Shown in pieces: positions 7,472-16,180 of a DNA stretch of 64,000 nt. The position numbers and the translations under genes are program-made. The stretch comes from Pseudolactococcus raffinolactis NBRC 100932 (GTDB lineage Bacteria > Bacillota > Bacilli > Lactobacillales > Streptococcaceae). Position 1 is the first letter of the stretch. Each line of letters opens with the position of its first letter. The stretch covers positions 1-64,000 of the forward strand of contig NZ_BCVN01000003.1 in NCBI RefSeq assembly GCF_001591765.1, given 5' to 3'. The notes beneath the pieces were generated by a model. It saw only the letters and a list, made by a program, of their open reading frames with translations, was not told where the DNA came from and did no database searches.

Positions 7472-8719
7472 ATGACAAATCGTGTCGTTATTACAGGTTA
7501 TGGCATTACATCGCCGATTGGTAACACCCCTGAAGAATTTTGGACAAATCTTGAAGCTGGTAACAGCGGAATTGACACCATCAAAAAATTTGATGCGACA
7601 GCGACTGGGATTAGCGTTGCTGGTGAAGTTAAAGATTTTCCTTTTGATAAATACTTTGTGCACAAAGACAAAAAACGCATGGACACTTTTAGTCTCTATG
7701 CTGTTTATACAGCGCTTGAAGCCTTGCATATGGCTGGTATAAATCCAGAAGATACAGATCTTAACCATGACCGTTTTGGTGCGATCATCGGCTCTGGTAT
7801 CGGTGGCTTACCAGTGATTCAAGAACAAGGTGCGCGTCTTGCGACTCGTGGTCCTAAACGCGTGGCACCGCTTTTCGTACCACTTTCAATCGCTAATATG
7901 GCGACAGGTAATGTGGCCTTGTGTGTCAAAGCAAATGGTGTGAGCCGTGCTGAAGTAACTGCCTGTGCGGCAGGTACAAATGCTATTGGTTCAGCCTTCC
8001 GTGAAATCAAACATGGTTATGCGGATGTGATGCTAGCGGGTGGTACTGAAGCAGCGATTTGTGAATTTGGTGTGGCTGGTTTTGCTAACTTAACTGCCTT
8101 GACAACTGAAACAGACCCTAAACGTGCCTCAATTCCTTTTGACAAAGACCGTTCTGGCTTTGTTTTGGGTGAAGGTTCTGGTATTTTGGTACTTGAAAGT
8201 TTAGACCACGCACAAGCGCGTGGTGCTAACATCTTGGCTGAAATCGTCGGTTACGGCTCAACAAATGATGCCCACCACATGACGACACCACTTCCTGACG
8301 GTTATGGTGCGGCTAAAGCCATGCAACTTGCCCTCGAAGAAGCAGGCATCCAACCTAGCGACGTTGGTTATATCAACGCGCACGGGACATCAACGCAAGC
8401 CAATGAAAAAGGTGAAGCACTTGCCATTCATACTGTCTTCGGCGATGATGAAAATGTTTTGGTTTCGTCAACTAAAGCCTTGACAGGTCACGCCCTTGGT
8501 GGCGCTGGCGGTATCGAAGCCGTCGCGACCCTACAAGCCATCCTCAACCAATATGCACCAGTTAACGCTGGTACGACTGAATTGGATGAAAATACATCAG
8601 TCATCAACGTCGTATTGGGTCAAGGGAAACAACATGACATCAAATATGCCATCTCAAACTCACTTGGTTTCGGTGGTCATAATGCTGTCATTGCCCTTAA
8701 GAAATGGGAGGGTGAATAA
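7472..8719 (+). CDS. fabF: 3-oxoacyl-ACP synthase II
   Basis: Elongating condensing enzyme that joins acyl-ACP and malonyl-ACP. The Cys-His-His triad is intact: Cys165 in TACAAGTN, His304 in NAHGTST and His340 in TGHALGGAG. The C-terminal NSLGFGGHNA motif is present and the length of 415 residues is right. A GAGGAG ribosome site precedes the ATG. In lactic acid bacteria FabF also controls how much unsaturated chain is extended. It is followed after only five bases by accB. Confidence 0.95.
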   Translation: MTNRVVITGYGITSPIGNTPEEFWTNLEAGNSGIDTIKKFDATATGISVAGEVKDFPFDKYFVHKDKKRMDTFSLYAVYTALEALHMAGINPEDTDLNHDRFGAIIGSGIGGLPVIQEQGARLATRGPKRVAPLFVPLSIANMATGNVALCVKANGVSRAEVTACAAGTNAIGSAFREIKHGYADVMLAGGTEAAICEFGVAGFANLTALTTETDPKRASIPFDKDRSGFVLGEGSGILVLESLDHAQARGANILAEIVGYGSTNDAHHMTTPLPDGYGAAKAMQLALEEAGIQPSDVGYINAHGTSTQANEKGEALAIHTVFGDDENVLVSSTKALTGHALGGAGGIEAVATLQAILNQYAPVNAGTTELDENTSVINVVLGQGKQHDIKYAISNSLGFGGHNAVIALKKWEGE

Positions 8720-8724
8720 CACAT

Positions 8725-9195
8725 ATGTCTATTCAAATTAACGAAGTCAAAGATTTAATCAGCCAATTTGATAGCTCATCTTTACGTGAATTTTCTTACG
8801 CAACCAATGAGTTTACCTTGGCATTTTCTAAAAATAATGGTGCAACAGCGCCATCAGCTGCACCTTTAGCAGTAGCAGAAGCCCCACAAACTCAGAGCGC
8901 TGAAGTGCCTGCACCTGCAGTCGTTTCAGCACCTGAAGCGGCGCCTGCTGCCATTGCCGAAGGCGATGTTGTGACGAGTCCTTTAGTGGGTGTGGCTTAC
9001 CTTAAACCAGCGCCTGACAAATCAGACTTTATCACAGTTGGTGAGACGGTCAAAAAAGGTCAGACTTTGCTGATCATCGAGGCTATGAAGGTCATGAATG
9101 AAATTCCTGCACCGCATGATGGTGTCGTGACTGAAATCTTGGTCCAAGCTGAAGCTATGGTCGAATATGGAGAGGAACTGGTACGCATCAAATGA
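8725..9195 (+). CDS. accB: Biotin carboxyl carrier protein of acetyl-CoA carboxylase
   Basis: A 156-residue carrier. A short N-terminal domain (1-35) is followed by an Ala/Pro/Glu-rich flexible linker (about 38-80) and a biotinyl domain. Lys122 in EAMKVMNE is the expected biotin site. The usual SPMVGTFY segment appears as SPLVGVAYL. Biotin must be attached by a BirA ligase, and a birA gene lies at 47164-48102. It overlaps fabZ by four bases (ATGA), so the two are coupled. Confidence 0.94.
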   Translation: MSIQINEVKDLISQFDSSSLREFSYATNEFTLAFSKNNGATAPSAAPLAVAEAPQTQSAEVPAPAVVSAPEAAPAAIAEGDVVTSPLVGVAYLKPAPDKSDFITVGETVKKGQTLLIIEAMKVMNEIPAPHDGVVTEILVQAEAMVEYGEELVRIK

Positions 9196-9614
9196 TCGAT
9201 ATTAATCAGATTAAAGAGGCCTTGCCACATCGTTATCCTATGTTGTTGGTTGACCGCGTGATTGAACACTCTGAGGACGAGATTACAGCGCTTAAAAATG
9301 TGACCATCAATGAACCTTTTTTCAACGGTCATTTTCCAGAGTATCCAGTTATGCCAGGCGTGTTGATTATGGAAGCCTTGGCACAAGCTGCAGGTGTTTT
9401 GGAGTTGTCTAAGCCTGAAAACAAAGGGAAATTGGTCTTTTACGCAGGCATGGATGGCGTTAAATTCAAGAAACAAGTGGTCCCTGGTGATCAATTAATC
9501 TTGAATGCCAAGTTCATCAAACGCCGTGGACCAATCGCTGTTGTTGAAGCTAAAGCAACGGTTGACGGTAAGTTGGCAGCTAAAGGTACTTTGACGTTTG
9601 CGATTGGTGAATAA
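9192..9614 (+). CDS. fabZ: 3-hydroxyacyl-ACP dehydratase
   Basis: Hot-dog fold dehydratase that makes trans-2-enoyl-ACP. The active-site residues are His47 in [12 protein letters not shown] and Glu61 in IMEALAQ, and the 140-residue length is typical. The start overlaps the accB stop by four bases. No fabM isomerase gene lies in this cluster, so if the organism makes unsaturated fatty acids from this pathway, either this FabZ isomerises, as one FabZ is reported to do in some relatives, or an isomerase is encoded elsewhere. Confidence 0.94.
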   Translation: MIDINQIKEALPHRYPMLLVDRVIEHSEDEITALKNVTINEPFFNGHFPEYPVMPGVLIMEALAQAAGVLELSKPENKGKLVFYAGMDGVKFKKQVVPGDQLILNAKFIKRRGPIAVVEAKATVDGKLAAKGTLTFAIGE

Positions 9615-9678
9615 AGGTTACCAACTAAGTAAAAAAGAATCTAATCAGCCATCATGGCGTTAACAAAAGAGAAATGAT

Positions 9679-11049
9679 ATGTTTAAAAAAATATTAATCG
9701 CCAATCGTGGTGAAATTGCGGTGCGGATTATCCGTGCGGCACGCGAATTAGGCATTCAAACTGTTGCTGTTTATTCTGAGACTGACCGTGAAGCGCTGCA
9801 TACTTTGTTAGCGGATGAAGCGGTTTGTATTGGCCCTGCTAAAGCGGCTGATTCATACCTGAACATGCATCAAATTATTTCAGCAGCTGTGACCTTACAA
9901 GCAGAAGCTATTCATCCGGGCTTTGGCTTTTTGAGTGAGAATTCAAAATTTGCCAATCTCTGTGAAGAAGTTGGGGTCAAATTTATCGGACCCTCTGCTC
10001 AAGTCATGGATACCATGGGTGACAAGATCAATGCGCGTGCGCAAATGATAGCTGCCAATGTGCCAGTCATTCCAGGGTCTGATGGTGAAGCCTATGATGC
10101 CACGCAAGCCCTTGAAGTGGCACAAAAAATTGGTTATCCAGTGATGCTTAAAGCCTCAGCAGGTGGTGGTGGTAAAGGGATTCGTAAAGTGAATTCGCAA
10201 GAAGAATTACTACCGAATTTCTCCTCCGCCCAAGCTGAAGCCCAAGCCGCTTTTGGCAATGGTGCCATGTATATGGAGCGTGTGATTTATCCCGCACGCC
10301 ATATCGAAGTGCAAATTTTGGCTGATGAGCAAGGTCATGTCGTCCATTTAGGCGAGCGTGATTGTTCCTTGCAACGTAACAACCAAAAAGTGCTTGAAGA
10401 AGCACCGTCAATTGCGATTGGCCATACCTTACGTGAAAAAATTGGTGCAGCGGCTGTTGCAGCAGCTAAACATGTAGGTTATGAAAATGCTGGCACGATT
10501 GAATTCTTATTAGACGAGTCTACTGGTGAGTTCTATTTCATGGAAATGAATACACGGATTCAAGTAGAGCATCCAGTTACTGAATTTGTGACCAATGTTG
10601 ATATCGTTAAGAACCAAATCAAGATTGCAGCCGGTGAAGCACTTGAGATCACCCAAGAGGACATCAAAATTACTGGCCATGCCATTGAGTGTCGGATTAA
10701 CGCTGAAAATCCTAAGTTCAATTTTGCGCCAAGTCCCGGTAAGATTACGGACTTGTTCTTGCCATCTGGTGGTGTTGGCTTACGGGTTGACTCTGCCATG
10801 TATCAAGGTTATACGATCCCACCTTTCTATGATAGTATGATTGCGAAAATCATCGTTCATGGTGACAACCGTTTCGAAGCCTTGATGAAAATGCAGCGCG
10901 CACTTTTTGAACTTGAAGTTGAAGGCGTACAGACCAATGCCGAGTTCCAACTCGATTTGATTTCTGACCGTCATGTCATCGCAGGGGATTACGACACAGC
11001 CTTTCTGGGTGAAACATTTTTACCTAATTACTTAAAAAAAGAGGATTGA
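9679..11049 (+). CDS. accC: Biotin carboxylase subunit of acetyl-CoA carboxylase
   Basis: ATP-grasp enzyme that carboxylates the biotin on AccB. The biotin carboxylase N-domain starts with KILIANRGEIAVR, HPGFGFLSEN lies at 79-88, the ATP-binding glycine loop AGGGGKG at 161-167 and the metal/catalytic stretch MEMNTRIQVEHPVTE at 288-302. The length of 456 residues is normal. A 64-bp gap separates it from fabZ, with a GAGAAATGAT ribosome region before the ATG. AccC, AccB, AccD and AccA form the four-part acetyl-CoA carboxylase, all encoded in this operon. Confidence 0.95.
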   Translation: MFKKILIANRGEIAVRIIRAARELGIQTVAVYSETDREALHTLLADEAVCIGPAKAADSYLNMHQIISAAVTLQAEAIHPGFGFLSENSKFANLCEEVGVKFIGPSAQVMDTMGDKINARAQMIAANVPVIPGSDGEAYDATQALEVAQKIGYPVMLKASAGGGGKGIRKVNSQEELLPNFSSAQAEAQAAFGNGAMYMERVIYPARHIEVQILADEQGHVVHLGERDCSLQRNNQKVLEEAPSIAIGHTLREKIGAAAVAAAKHVGYENAGTIEFLLDESTGEFYFMEMNTRIQVEHPVTEFVTNVDIVKNQIKIAAGEALEITQEDIKITGHAIECRINAENPKFNFAPSPGKITDLFLPSGGVGLRVDSAMYQGYTIPPFYDSMIAKIIVHGDNRFEALMKMQRALFELEVEGVQTNAEFQLDLISDRHVIAGDYDTAFLGETFLPNYLKKED

Positions 11050-11058
11050 TAGAAGATT

Positions 11059-11940
11059 ATGGCTTTATTTAAGAAAAAAAGTAAATACATTCGCATCAAT
11101 CCCAACCGTTCGCGTCTTAATGAGCAAAATAGTACGCCTGAAGTACCAGATGAACTCTTCGCCAAATGCCCAAGTTGTAAGCACACGATTTACACCAAGG
11201 ATTTAGGACAAGAGAAAGTCTGCCCGTTTTGCTGTTATAACTTTAGAATTTCAGCGCAGGAACGCTTGAACCTTGTAGCAGATGCAGATACATTTTCTGA
11301 ATTGTTTACAGGGATTGAAACAACTGACCCGCTTAATTTTCCAGGTTATCTGGATAAATTAGCAGCTGCGAAAGCTAAAACAGAACTTGATGAAGCTGTC
11401 CTGACTGGGACTGCCGTGATCAAGGGTCAAAAAACAGCCCTTGCCATCATGGATTCCAACTTCATCATGGCGTCAATGGGCATGGTCGTAGGTGAAAAAA
11501 TTACGCGCCTGTTTGAGTATGCGACAACTGAAAAATTACCAGTTGTCATTTTCACAGCCTCAGGTGGTGCACGCATGCAAGAGGGGATTATGAGCCTGAT
11601 GCAAATGGCTAAGATATCTGCAGCCGTTAAGCGCCATTCTAATGCGGGCTTGTTATACCTGACGGTATTAACGGATCCAACGACGGGGGGTGTGACAGCT
11701 TCCTTTGCCATGCTTGGTGATATTATCTTGGCTGAACCCCAAACTCTCATTGGGTTTGCGGGACGTCGTGTAATTGAGCAAACAGTGCGTGAAAACTTAC
11801 CAGATGATTTCCAAAAGGCTGAATTTTTGCAAGCCCATGGTTTCGTTGATAAGATTGTCAAACGCACAGAACTTGCGACGACAATCGGTCAAATTTTGAA
11901 ATGGCATACACATGGAATAGGAGGACAATCAAATGGCTGA
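11059..11940 (+). CDS. accD: Acetyl-CoA carboxylase carboxyltransferase subunit beta
   Basis: Carboxyltransferase beta subunit (crotonase fold) that passes the carboxyl group to acetyl-CoA. The N-terminal zinc ribbon is formed by Cys37, Cys40, Cys55 and Cys58 (CPSC ... CPFC). The core contains the [11 protein letters not shown] oxyanion segment and [12 protein letters not shown]. Length is 293 residues. Its end overlaps the start of accA by eight bases, and the GGAGG ribosome site for accA is inside accD, which fits equal production of the two subunits. Confidence 0.95.
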   Translation: MALFKKKSKYIRINPNRSRLNEQNSTPEVPDELFAKCPSCKHTIYTKDLGQEKVCPFCCYNFRISAQERLNLVADADTFSELFTGIETTDPLNFPGYLDKLAAAKAKTELDEAVLTGTAVIKGQKTALAIMDSNFIMASMGMVVGEKITRLFEYATTEKLPVVIFTASGGARMQEGIMSLMQMAKISAAVKRHSNAGLLYLTVLTDPTTGGVTASFAMLGDIILAEPQTLIGFAGRRVIEQTVRENLPDDFQKAEFLQAHGFVDKIVKRTELATTIGQILKWHTHGIGGQSNG

Positions 11941-12691
11941 TCGTGCAAATAAAATTGTCCAGTTGGCGCGGAGTCAGGATCGTTTGACGACGCTTGACTA
12001 TGCGACAAAGATTTTCGATGACTTTATCGAATTTCACGGTGATCGCAATTTCAGAGATGATGGGGCTATCCTTGGTGGTATAGCTAGTCTTGCTGGACGT
12101 CCTGTGACCATTGTCGGGATTCAAAAAGGTAAGAGTTTGCAAGATAACCTTGACCGGAATTTCGGTCAACCGCATCCGGAAGGTTATCGCAAGGCTTTGC
12201 GTTTGATGAAGCAGGCTGAAAAATTTGGTCGTCCGATTATTACTTTTATTAATACGGCAGGTGCTTTTCCAGGATCTGGCGCGGAAGAACGTGGTCAGGG
12301 TGAAGCGATTGCGCGCAATTTGCTAGAGATGAGTGATCTTAAAGTGCCAATTATTGCCATTATCAATGGTGAGGGCGGTTCTGGTGGGGCGCTGGCTTTG
12401 GCAGTTGCTGACCGTGTTTGGATGTTGGAAAATGCCATGTATAGCATTTTATCGCCAGAAGGTTTTGCGACGATTCTTTGGAAAGATTCATCACGTGCGC
12501 CTGAAGCGGCTGAGCTTTTGAAGATCACGTCTAAAGATTTACTTAAAAATGGCGTGATTGACAAGATTATCTCAGAAGAAAACACCATAGATATCTTGAA
12601 AGCAGCTTTGATCACAGAACTCGACACTCTGTCTAAGCTGACAACTGACGAGCTGGTTGAAGCACGCTATCAACGGTTTAGAAAATATTAA
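11933..12691 (+). CDS. accA: Acetyl-CoA carboxylase carboxyltransferase subunit alpha
   Basis: Partner of AccD in the heterotetrameric carboxyltransferase. It carries the GDRNFRDD segment, [20 protein letters not shown] and [15 protein letters not shown], the acetyl-CoA-binding and oxyanion regions. At 252 residues it is the short Gram-positive form, without the longer N-terminus of E. coli AccA. It ends the fab-acc operon and is followed by a small T-rich hairpin. Confidence 0.95.
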   Translation: MADRANKIVQLARSQDRLTTLDYATKIFDDFIEFHGDRNFRDDGAILGGIASLAGRPVTIVGIQKGKSLQDNLDRNFGQPHPEGYRKALRLMKQAEKFGRPIITFINTAGAFPGSGAEERGQGEAIARNLLEMSDLKVPIIAIINGEGGSGGALALAVADRVWMLENAMYSILSPEGFATILWKDSSRAPEAAELLKITSKDLLKNGVIDKIISEENTIDILKAALITELDTLSKLTTDELVEARYQRFRKY

Positions 12692-12692
12692 A

Positions 12693-12716
12693 AAGAAGCG
12701 CTTGAAGCGTTTTTTT
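12693..12716 (+). terminator. Probable terminator of the fab-acc operon
   Basis: GAAGCGCTTGAAGCG is followed by seven T. The possible stem is short (CGCTT/AAGCG with a minimal loop), so the hairpin is weak, but position and T-tract fit an operon end. Confidence 0.45.
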
Positions 12717-12772
12717 GTGTTATCATATAAAGCAACCACGCATAATAACTGATTTTTTAGTATAATAAAGGG

Positions 12773-13810
12773 ATGAGAAACATGATAAAAATTATTTTAA
12801 GTTTGCTTGTACTGCTGATATTGATCGCAGGTATTTATATCGCCTACGTTTACCTGCAATATAACCGCCTACCTGACAAGCAGACCTTGCCCATTAAAAA
12901 GGCAGAGCACTCAAAACAAATTTCAGCCAATCAAGCCTATAAAATTATGACCTTTAACATTGGTTATGGTGCTTATCCTGCTGACTACACTTTCTTTATG
13001 GATGGTGGCAAGGAAGTCCGTGCGCGCTCAAAGGCAGATGTCCTAGCAAATTTAACAGAGGATCATCGTCTTTTAACGTCTGAAAACCCTGACTTTGTTA
13101 ACTTGCAAGAAGTTGACTACGAGGGTGATCGATCATTTAGAGTAGACCAGCCCGACTTCTTCAGGACTAAAAATCCTGAATACAATAGTAGTTTTGCTAA
13201 CAACTATCATTCTGCTTATTTGTTTTATCCTGTTACACAGCCGATTGGCAAGGCCAAGTCAGGTCTGCTGACTTTATCCAAAGGTCAGATGACTCAAGCC
13301 ACACGCTATAGCTTACCGATAGAGACGAATTTTAATAAGTTTTTCGACCTTGACCGCGCCTTTAGTGTGAGTGAAGTAACTGTTGACAATGGTAAGAAAC
13401 TCTTTATTTTCAATGTTCATTTGTCTGCTTTCATCAAAGATGAGGTGATTCAGGCTGCACAGTTGACCAAGCTTTTTGACAATATGAAAGCACATGCTGA
13501 TGCTGGAGATTATGTGATTTGTGGTGGGGATTATAACCATGTGTTATCAGGTGAGGCGCATCCTGAACTGACCTGGATGAAACCATTTCCGACGGCTAAA
13601 CTATCTCATAAACTGCGGGTCGTTGCACCAACAAATGCCCCTTCAGTCCGTAGCAATGGAACTGCTTATGGTGACCATTCTACATTGGGCGTGATTGATG
13701 GCTTTCTGGTGTCGGAAAATATCAAAAGCTTGAACATCAAAACCATTCAAAATGACTTTAAATCAAGTGACCACAATCCAGTCGTCATGACGTTCGAATT
13801 AACTGATTAA
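12773..13810 (+). CDS. Membrane-anchored endonuclease/exonuclease/phosphatase-fold hydrolase
   Basis: The protein begins with a hydrophobic segment (about residues 5-27, IILSLLVLLILIAGIYIAYV) and then has an exported EEP domain. EEP motifs are present: MTFNIGYG, NLQEVD for metal binding, GGDYNHVLSG and the C-terminal SDHNPVV. The substrate is unknown; the family includes DNases, sphingomyelinase-like and phospho-sugar enzymes. Start is ATG 12773 or ATG 12782 (better aligned to the hydrophobic start). A TATAAT ends six bases before 12773, so a leader would be minimal. It is followed after 13 bp by the flavoprotein gene. No further function can be assigned. Confidence 0.8.
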   Translation: MRNMIKIILSLLVLLILIAGIYIAYVYLQYNRLPDKQTLPIKKAEHSKQISANQAYKIMTFNIGYGAYPADYTFFMDGGKEVRARSKADVLANLTEDHRLLTSENPDFVNLQEVDYEGDRSFRVDQPDFFRTKNPEYNSSFANNYHSAYLFYPVTQPIGKAKSGLLTLSKGQMTQATRYSLPIETNFNKFFDLDRAFSVSEVTVDNGKKLFIFNVHLSAFIKDEVIQAAQLTKLFDNMKAHADAGDYVICGGDYNHVLSGEAHPELTWMKPFPTAKLSHKLRVVAPTNAPSVRSNGTAYGDHSTLGVIDGFLVSENIKSLNIKTIQNDFKSSDHNPVVMTFELTD

Positions 13811-13823
13811 TGAAAAGAGACCT

Positions 13824-15425
13824 ATGCTAAGAATCACACAAATCAAAATTTCAATCCATGACGAGATGTCAGCGGTCAAAAATCAAGTGGCTAAAAAGTT
13901 AAAAATTTGCCCAACTGATATTCTGGATTTCAGGATTTACAAGGAATCCATTGATGCCAGAAAACGTGGCGAAATCAACTTTATCTATACGGTAGATGTA
14001 AAGCTTAAAGATGAAAGTAAATTTTTGACCGGCAAGTATAAAAATGTGGCACCCTCACCGGATTTGACTTACAAAAATCCCAAAATTGGGACTAAGAAAA
14101 TGTCACACCGACCAGTCGTTATCGGTTTTGGACCGGCTGGCATGTATGCTGCACTCCTCCTTGCGCAAATGGGCTACAAACCACTCGTTCTGGAACGCGG
14201 CGAAGCCGTCGATGACCGTGTTAAATCCATAGACGCATTTTGGACCAAAGGGGAGTTGAATCCTCAGTCGAATGTGCAGTTTGGCGAAGGTGGCGCAGGG
14301 ACGTTTTCGGATGGGAAGTTGACCAGTCGTGTCAAAGATTTGCGTGGTCGCAAGGTGCTGACGGAGTTCGTCAATGCTGGCGCGCCGGAGGAAATTCTCT
14401 ACAAGGCGCATCCGCATGTTGGAACGGATTTGTTGCGTGATATCGTGAAAAATATCCGCAAGGAAATCATCGCGCTAGGTGGCGAGGTGCGGTTTAAGAC
14501 GCAGGTTAAAAATTTCAAGATTTCGGATGGTCAGCTGCAAGGCTTGGTTCTGACAACAGGTGAAGAAATTTTGGCTGAACAGGCGATTTTGGCGATTGGC
14601 CACAGCGCGCGTGATACGTTTAGCGAGCTCTATGAAGACGGCGTGAAGATGACGGCTAAGCCGTTTGCGGTTGGCGTTCGTGTGGAGCACCCGCAAGAAG
14701 TCGTCAATCGTACTCAATATAAAGAGTTCGCTGGGCATCCGAGACTTGGCGCTGCGGAATATCGCTTGACCTACAAGGCCAGCAACGGCCGAGGTGTTTA
14801 TACTTTTTGCATGTGTCCAGGTGGTCTTGTCGTTGCATCAGCATCTGAGGCAGGCCACCTCGTGACCAATGGCATGAGTGAACACGCAAGGAATCAAAAC
14901 AACGCCAACAGCGGACTTTTAGTCCAAGTCTTCCCGGAAGATTTTGGCAGCGATCATCCTCTGGCAGGTATTGCCTTCCAAAGAGCGTTAGAGCAGAAAG
15001 CTTTCGAGTTAGGCGGTAGCACCTATCAAGCACCGGCCCAATTAGTCGGGGATTTCCTTAAGAAACAACCGTCGACAGCAATGGCAAGTGTCACACCAAG
15101 CTATTCTTTAGGCGTTAAGCCAACGGATTTGTCAGCGCTGTTTCCTGACTATATCACAGAAGCCTTGAGAGAAGCTCTGACAGGGTTGGATAAGAAACTC
15201 CACGGCTTTGCCATGGCAGATGCCGTAATGACTGGTGTTGAATCACGGTCGTCATCGCCCTTGCGAATTAATCGAGATGAAGATAGTTTCCAATCCGTCT
15301 CAACCAAAGGCATCTATCCGAGTGGTGAAGGTGCAGGATTTGCAGGTGGGATTGTTTCAGCTGCGATTGATGGCTTGAAATGTGCTGAGGCTTTGATTGG
15401 GGAATTTTCTCCTGTTGGGGGATGA
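13824..15425 (+). CDS. FAD-dependent oxidoreductase of unknown substrate (COG2509 type)
   Basis: A 533-residue protein with an N-terminal domain of about 90 residues (beta-alpha, ISIHDEMSAVKNQVAKKL...) and then a Rossmann FAD domain starting at VVIGFGPAGMYAALLLAQMG. Further marks are NVQFGEGGAGTFSDGKLTSR, a C-terminal GEGAGFAGGIVSAAIDG dinucleotide motif and a conserved FCMCPGG segment. This matches widely conserved uncharacterised FAD-dependent dehydrogenases. It likely shares a transcript with the upstream hydrolase gene (13-bp gap). The substrate is not known, and no neighbouring gene points to one. Confidence 0.82.
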   Translation: MLRITQIKISIHDEMSAVKNQVAKKLKICPTDILDFRIYKESIDARKRGEINFIYTVDVKLKDESKFLTGKYKNVAPSPDLTYKNPKIGTKKMSHRPVVIGFGPAGMYAALLLAQMGYKPLVLERGEAVDDRVKSIDAFWTKGELNPQSNVQFGEGGAGTFSDGKLTSRVKDLRGRKVLTEFVNAGAPEEILYKAHPHVGTDLLRDIVKNIRKEIIALGGEVRFKTQVKNFKISDGQLQGLVLTTGEEILAEQAILAIGHSARDTFSELYEDGVKMTAKPFAVGVRVEHPQEVVNRTQYKEFAGHPRLGAAEYRLTYKASNGRGVYTFCMCPGGLVVASASEAGHLVTNGMSEHARNQNNANSGLLVQVFPEDFGSDHPLAGIAFQRALEQKAFELGGSTYQAPAQLVGDFLKKQPSTAMASVTPSYSLGVKPTDLSALFPDYITEALREALTGLDKKLHGFAMADAVMTGVESRSSSPLRINRDEDSFQSVSTKGIYPSGEGAGFAGGIVSAAIDGLKCAEALIGEFSPVGG

Positions 15426-15433
15426 CAGAAGTG

Positions 15434-15466
15434 ATTAAAGTTTATCCGTTCAGGGTAAACTTTTTT
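15434..15466 (+). terminator. Rho-independent terminator after the flavoprotein gene
   Basis: AAAGTTTATCC and GGGTAAACTTTTTT pair around GTTCA and end in six T. It closes the 12773-15425 unit and marks the left edge of an AT-rich stretch. Confidence 0.8.
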
Positions 15467-15760
15467 ATTATGAGTAATATCTCAATGCCTAAGAATAGCT
15501 TATTCAAGTGAATCAGTCATATCTTATTATCAAGATGTTTGAAATTAATTGTTAGATGTTTATTATTTTAAATGAAAATGAAAAAGCCAATTTTTAAGTA
15601 TCATCTACAGATTAGATGAACTAATAGTATTTTATTTATATATCGTCTGATTAATGAAGTTATCTTAGATTATTTCATGATATAATGATTTTGAGCATCA
15701 AGTAGTATTTGTTATAAATGTATTATGGAATAAAAAATTAGATAAAGTGGGAACGTTATT
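15467..15760. other. AT-rich intergenic stretch before the NUDIX gene
   Basis: Very AT-rich sequence without a supportable ORF. An extended -10 element, TGATATAAT, lies at 15678-15686 and is the best promoter candidate for the NUDIX-helicase pair. The low GC continues into both genes and contrasts with the housekeeping genes to the left, which suggests acquired DNA. Confidence 0.5.
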
Positions 15761-16162
15761 ATGAAAAGGCAGATTAATGTGGTGGGTGCGATTATCGTAA
15801 AAAATGGTAAAATTTTATGTGCTCAACGTGGTTATGATAAAAGTTTAGCAGGTTTTTGGGAATTTCCAGGTGGTAAGATTGAATCCGGTGAAACGGCTAC
15901 TCAAGCATTAAAGAGAGAAATTCGTGAAGAACTTTTATTTGAAATTTCTGATGAGCCTGAGAAGTTTATTTCGACAAGCTTTGAATATGAATTTGGCATC
16001 GTTAATTTAACGACATTTATATGCTATATTAAAAAAGGAATACTGACTTTAACCGAACATATTGCAATAAAGTGGTTAAAGCAAGAGGAATTAGAGCAAT
16101 TGGAATGGGCTCCCGCGGATATACCAACAGTATCTGAACTTAAAAAAATGGAAAATATATAA
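15761..16162 (+). CDS. NUDIX hydrolase, MutT-like, paired with a helicase
   Basis: A 133-residue single-domain NUDIX protein. The NUDIX box runs from GKIESGETATQALKREIREE (about residues 38-57) with the metal-binding REIREE intact; the usual glycine after EEx is leucine. The N-terminus INVVGAIIVKNGKILCAQRG and FPGGK are typical of 8-oxo-dGTP or CTP pyrophosphohydrolase types. It ends 18 bp before a PLD-helicase-DUF3427 gene on the same strand and shares its low GC. That pairing makes nucleotide hydrolysis linked to defence more likely than housekeeping nucleotide sanitation, but this is inference. Confidence 0.85.
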   Translation: MKRQINVVGAIIVKNGKILCAQRGYDKSLAGFWEFPGGKIESGETATQALKREIREELLFEISDEPEKFISTSFEYEFGIVNLTTFICYIKKGILTLTEHIAIKWLKQEELEQLEWAPADIPTVSELKKMENI

Positions 16163-16180
16163 ATTAGGAAGGTCTTAATA

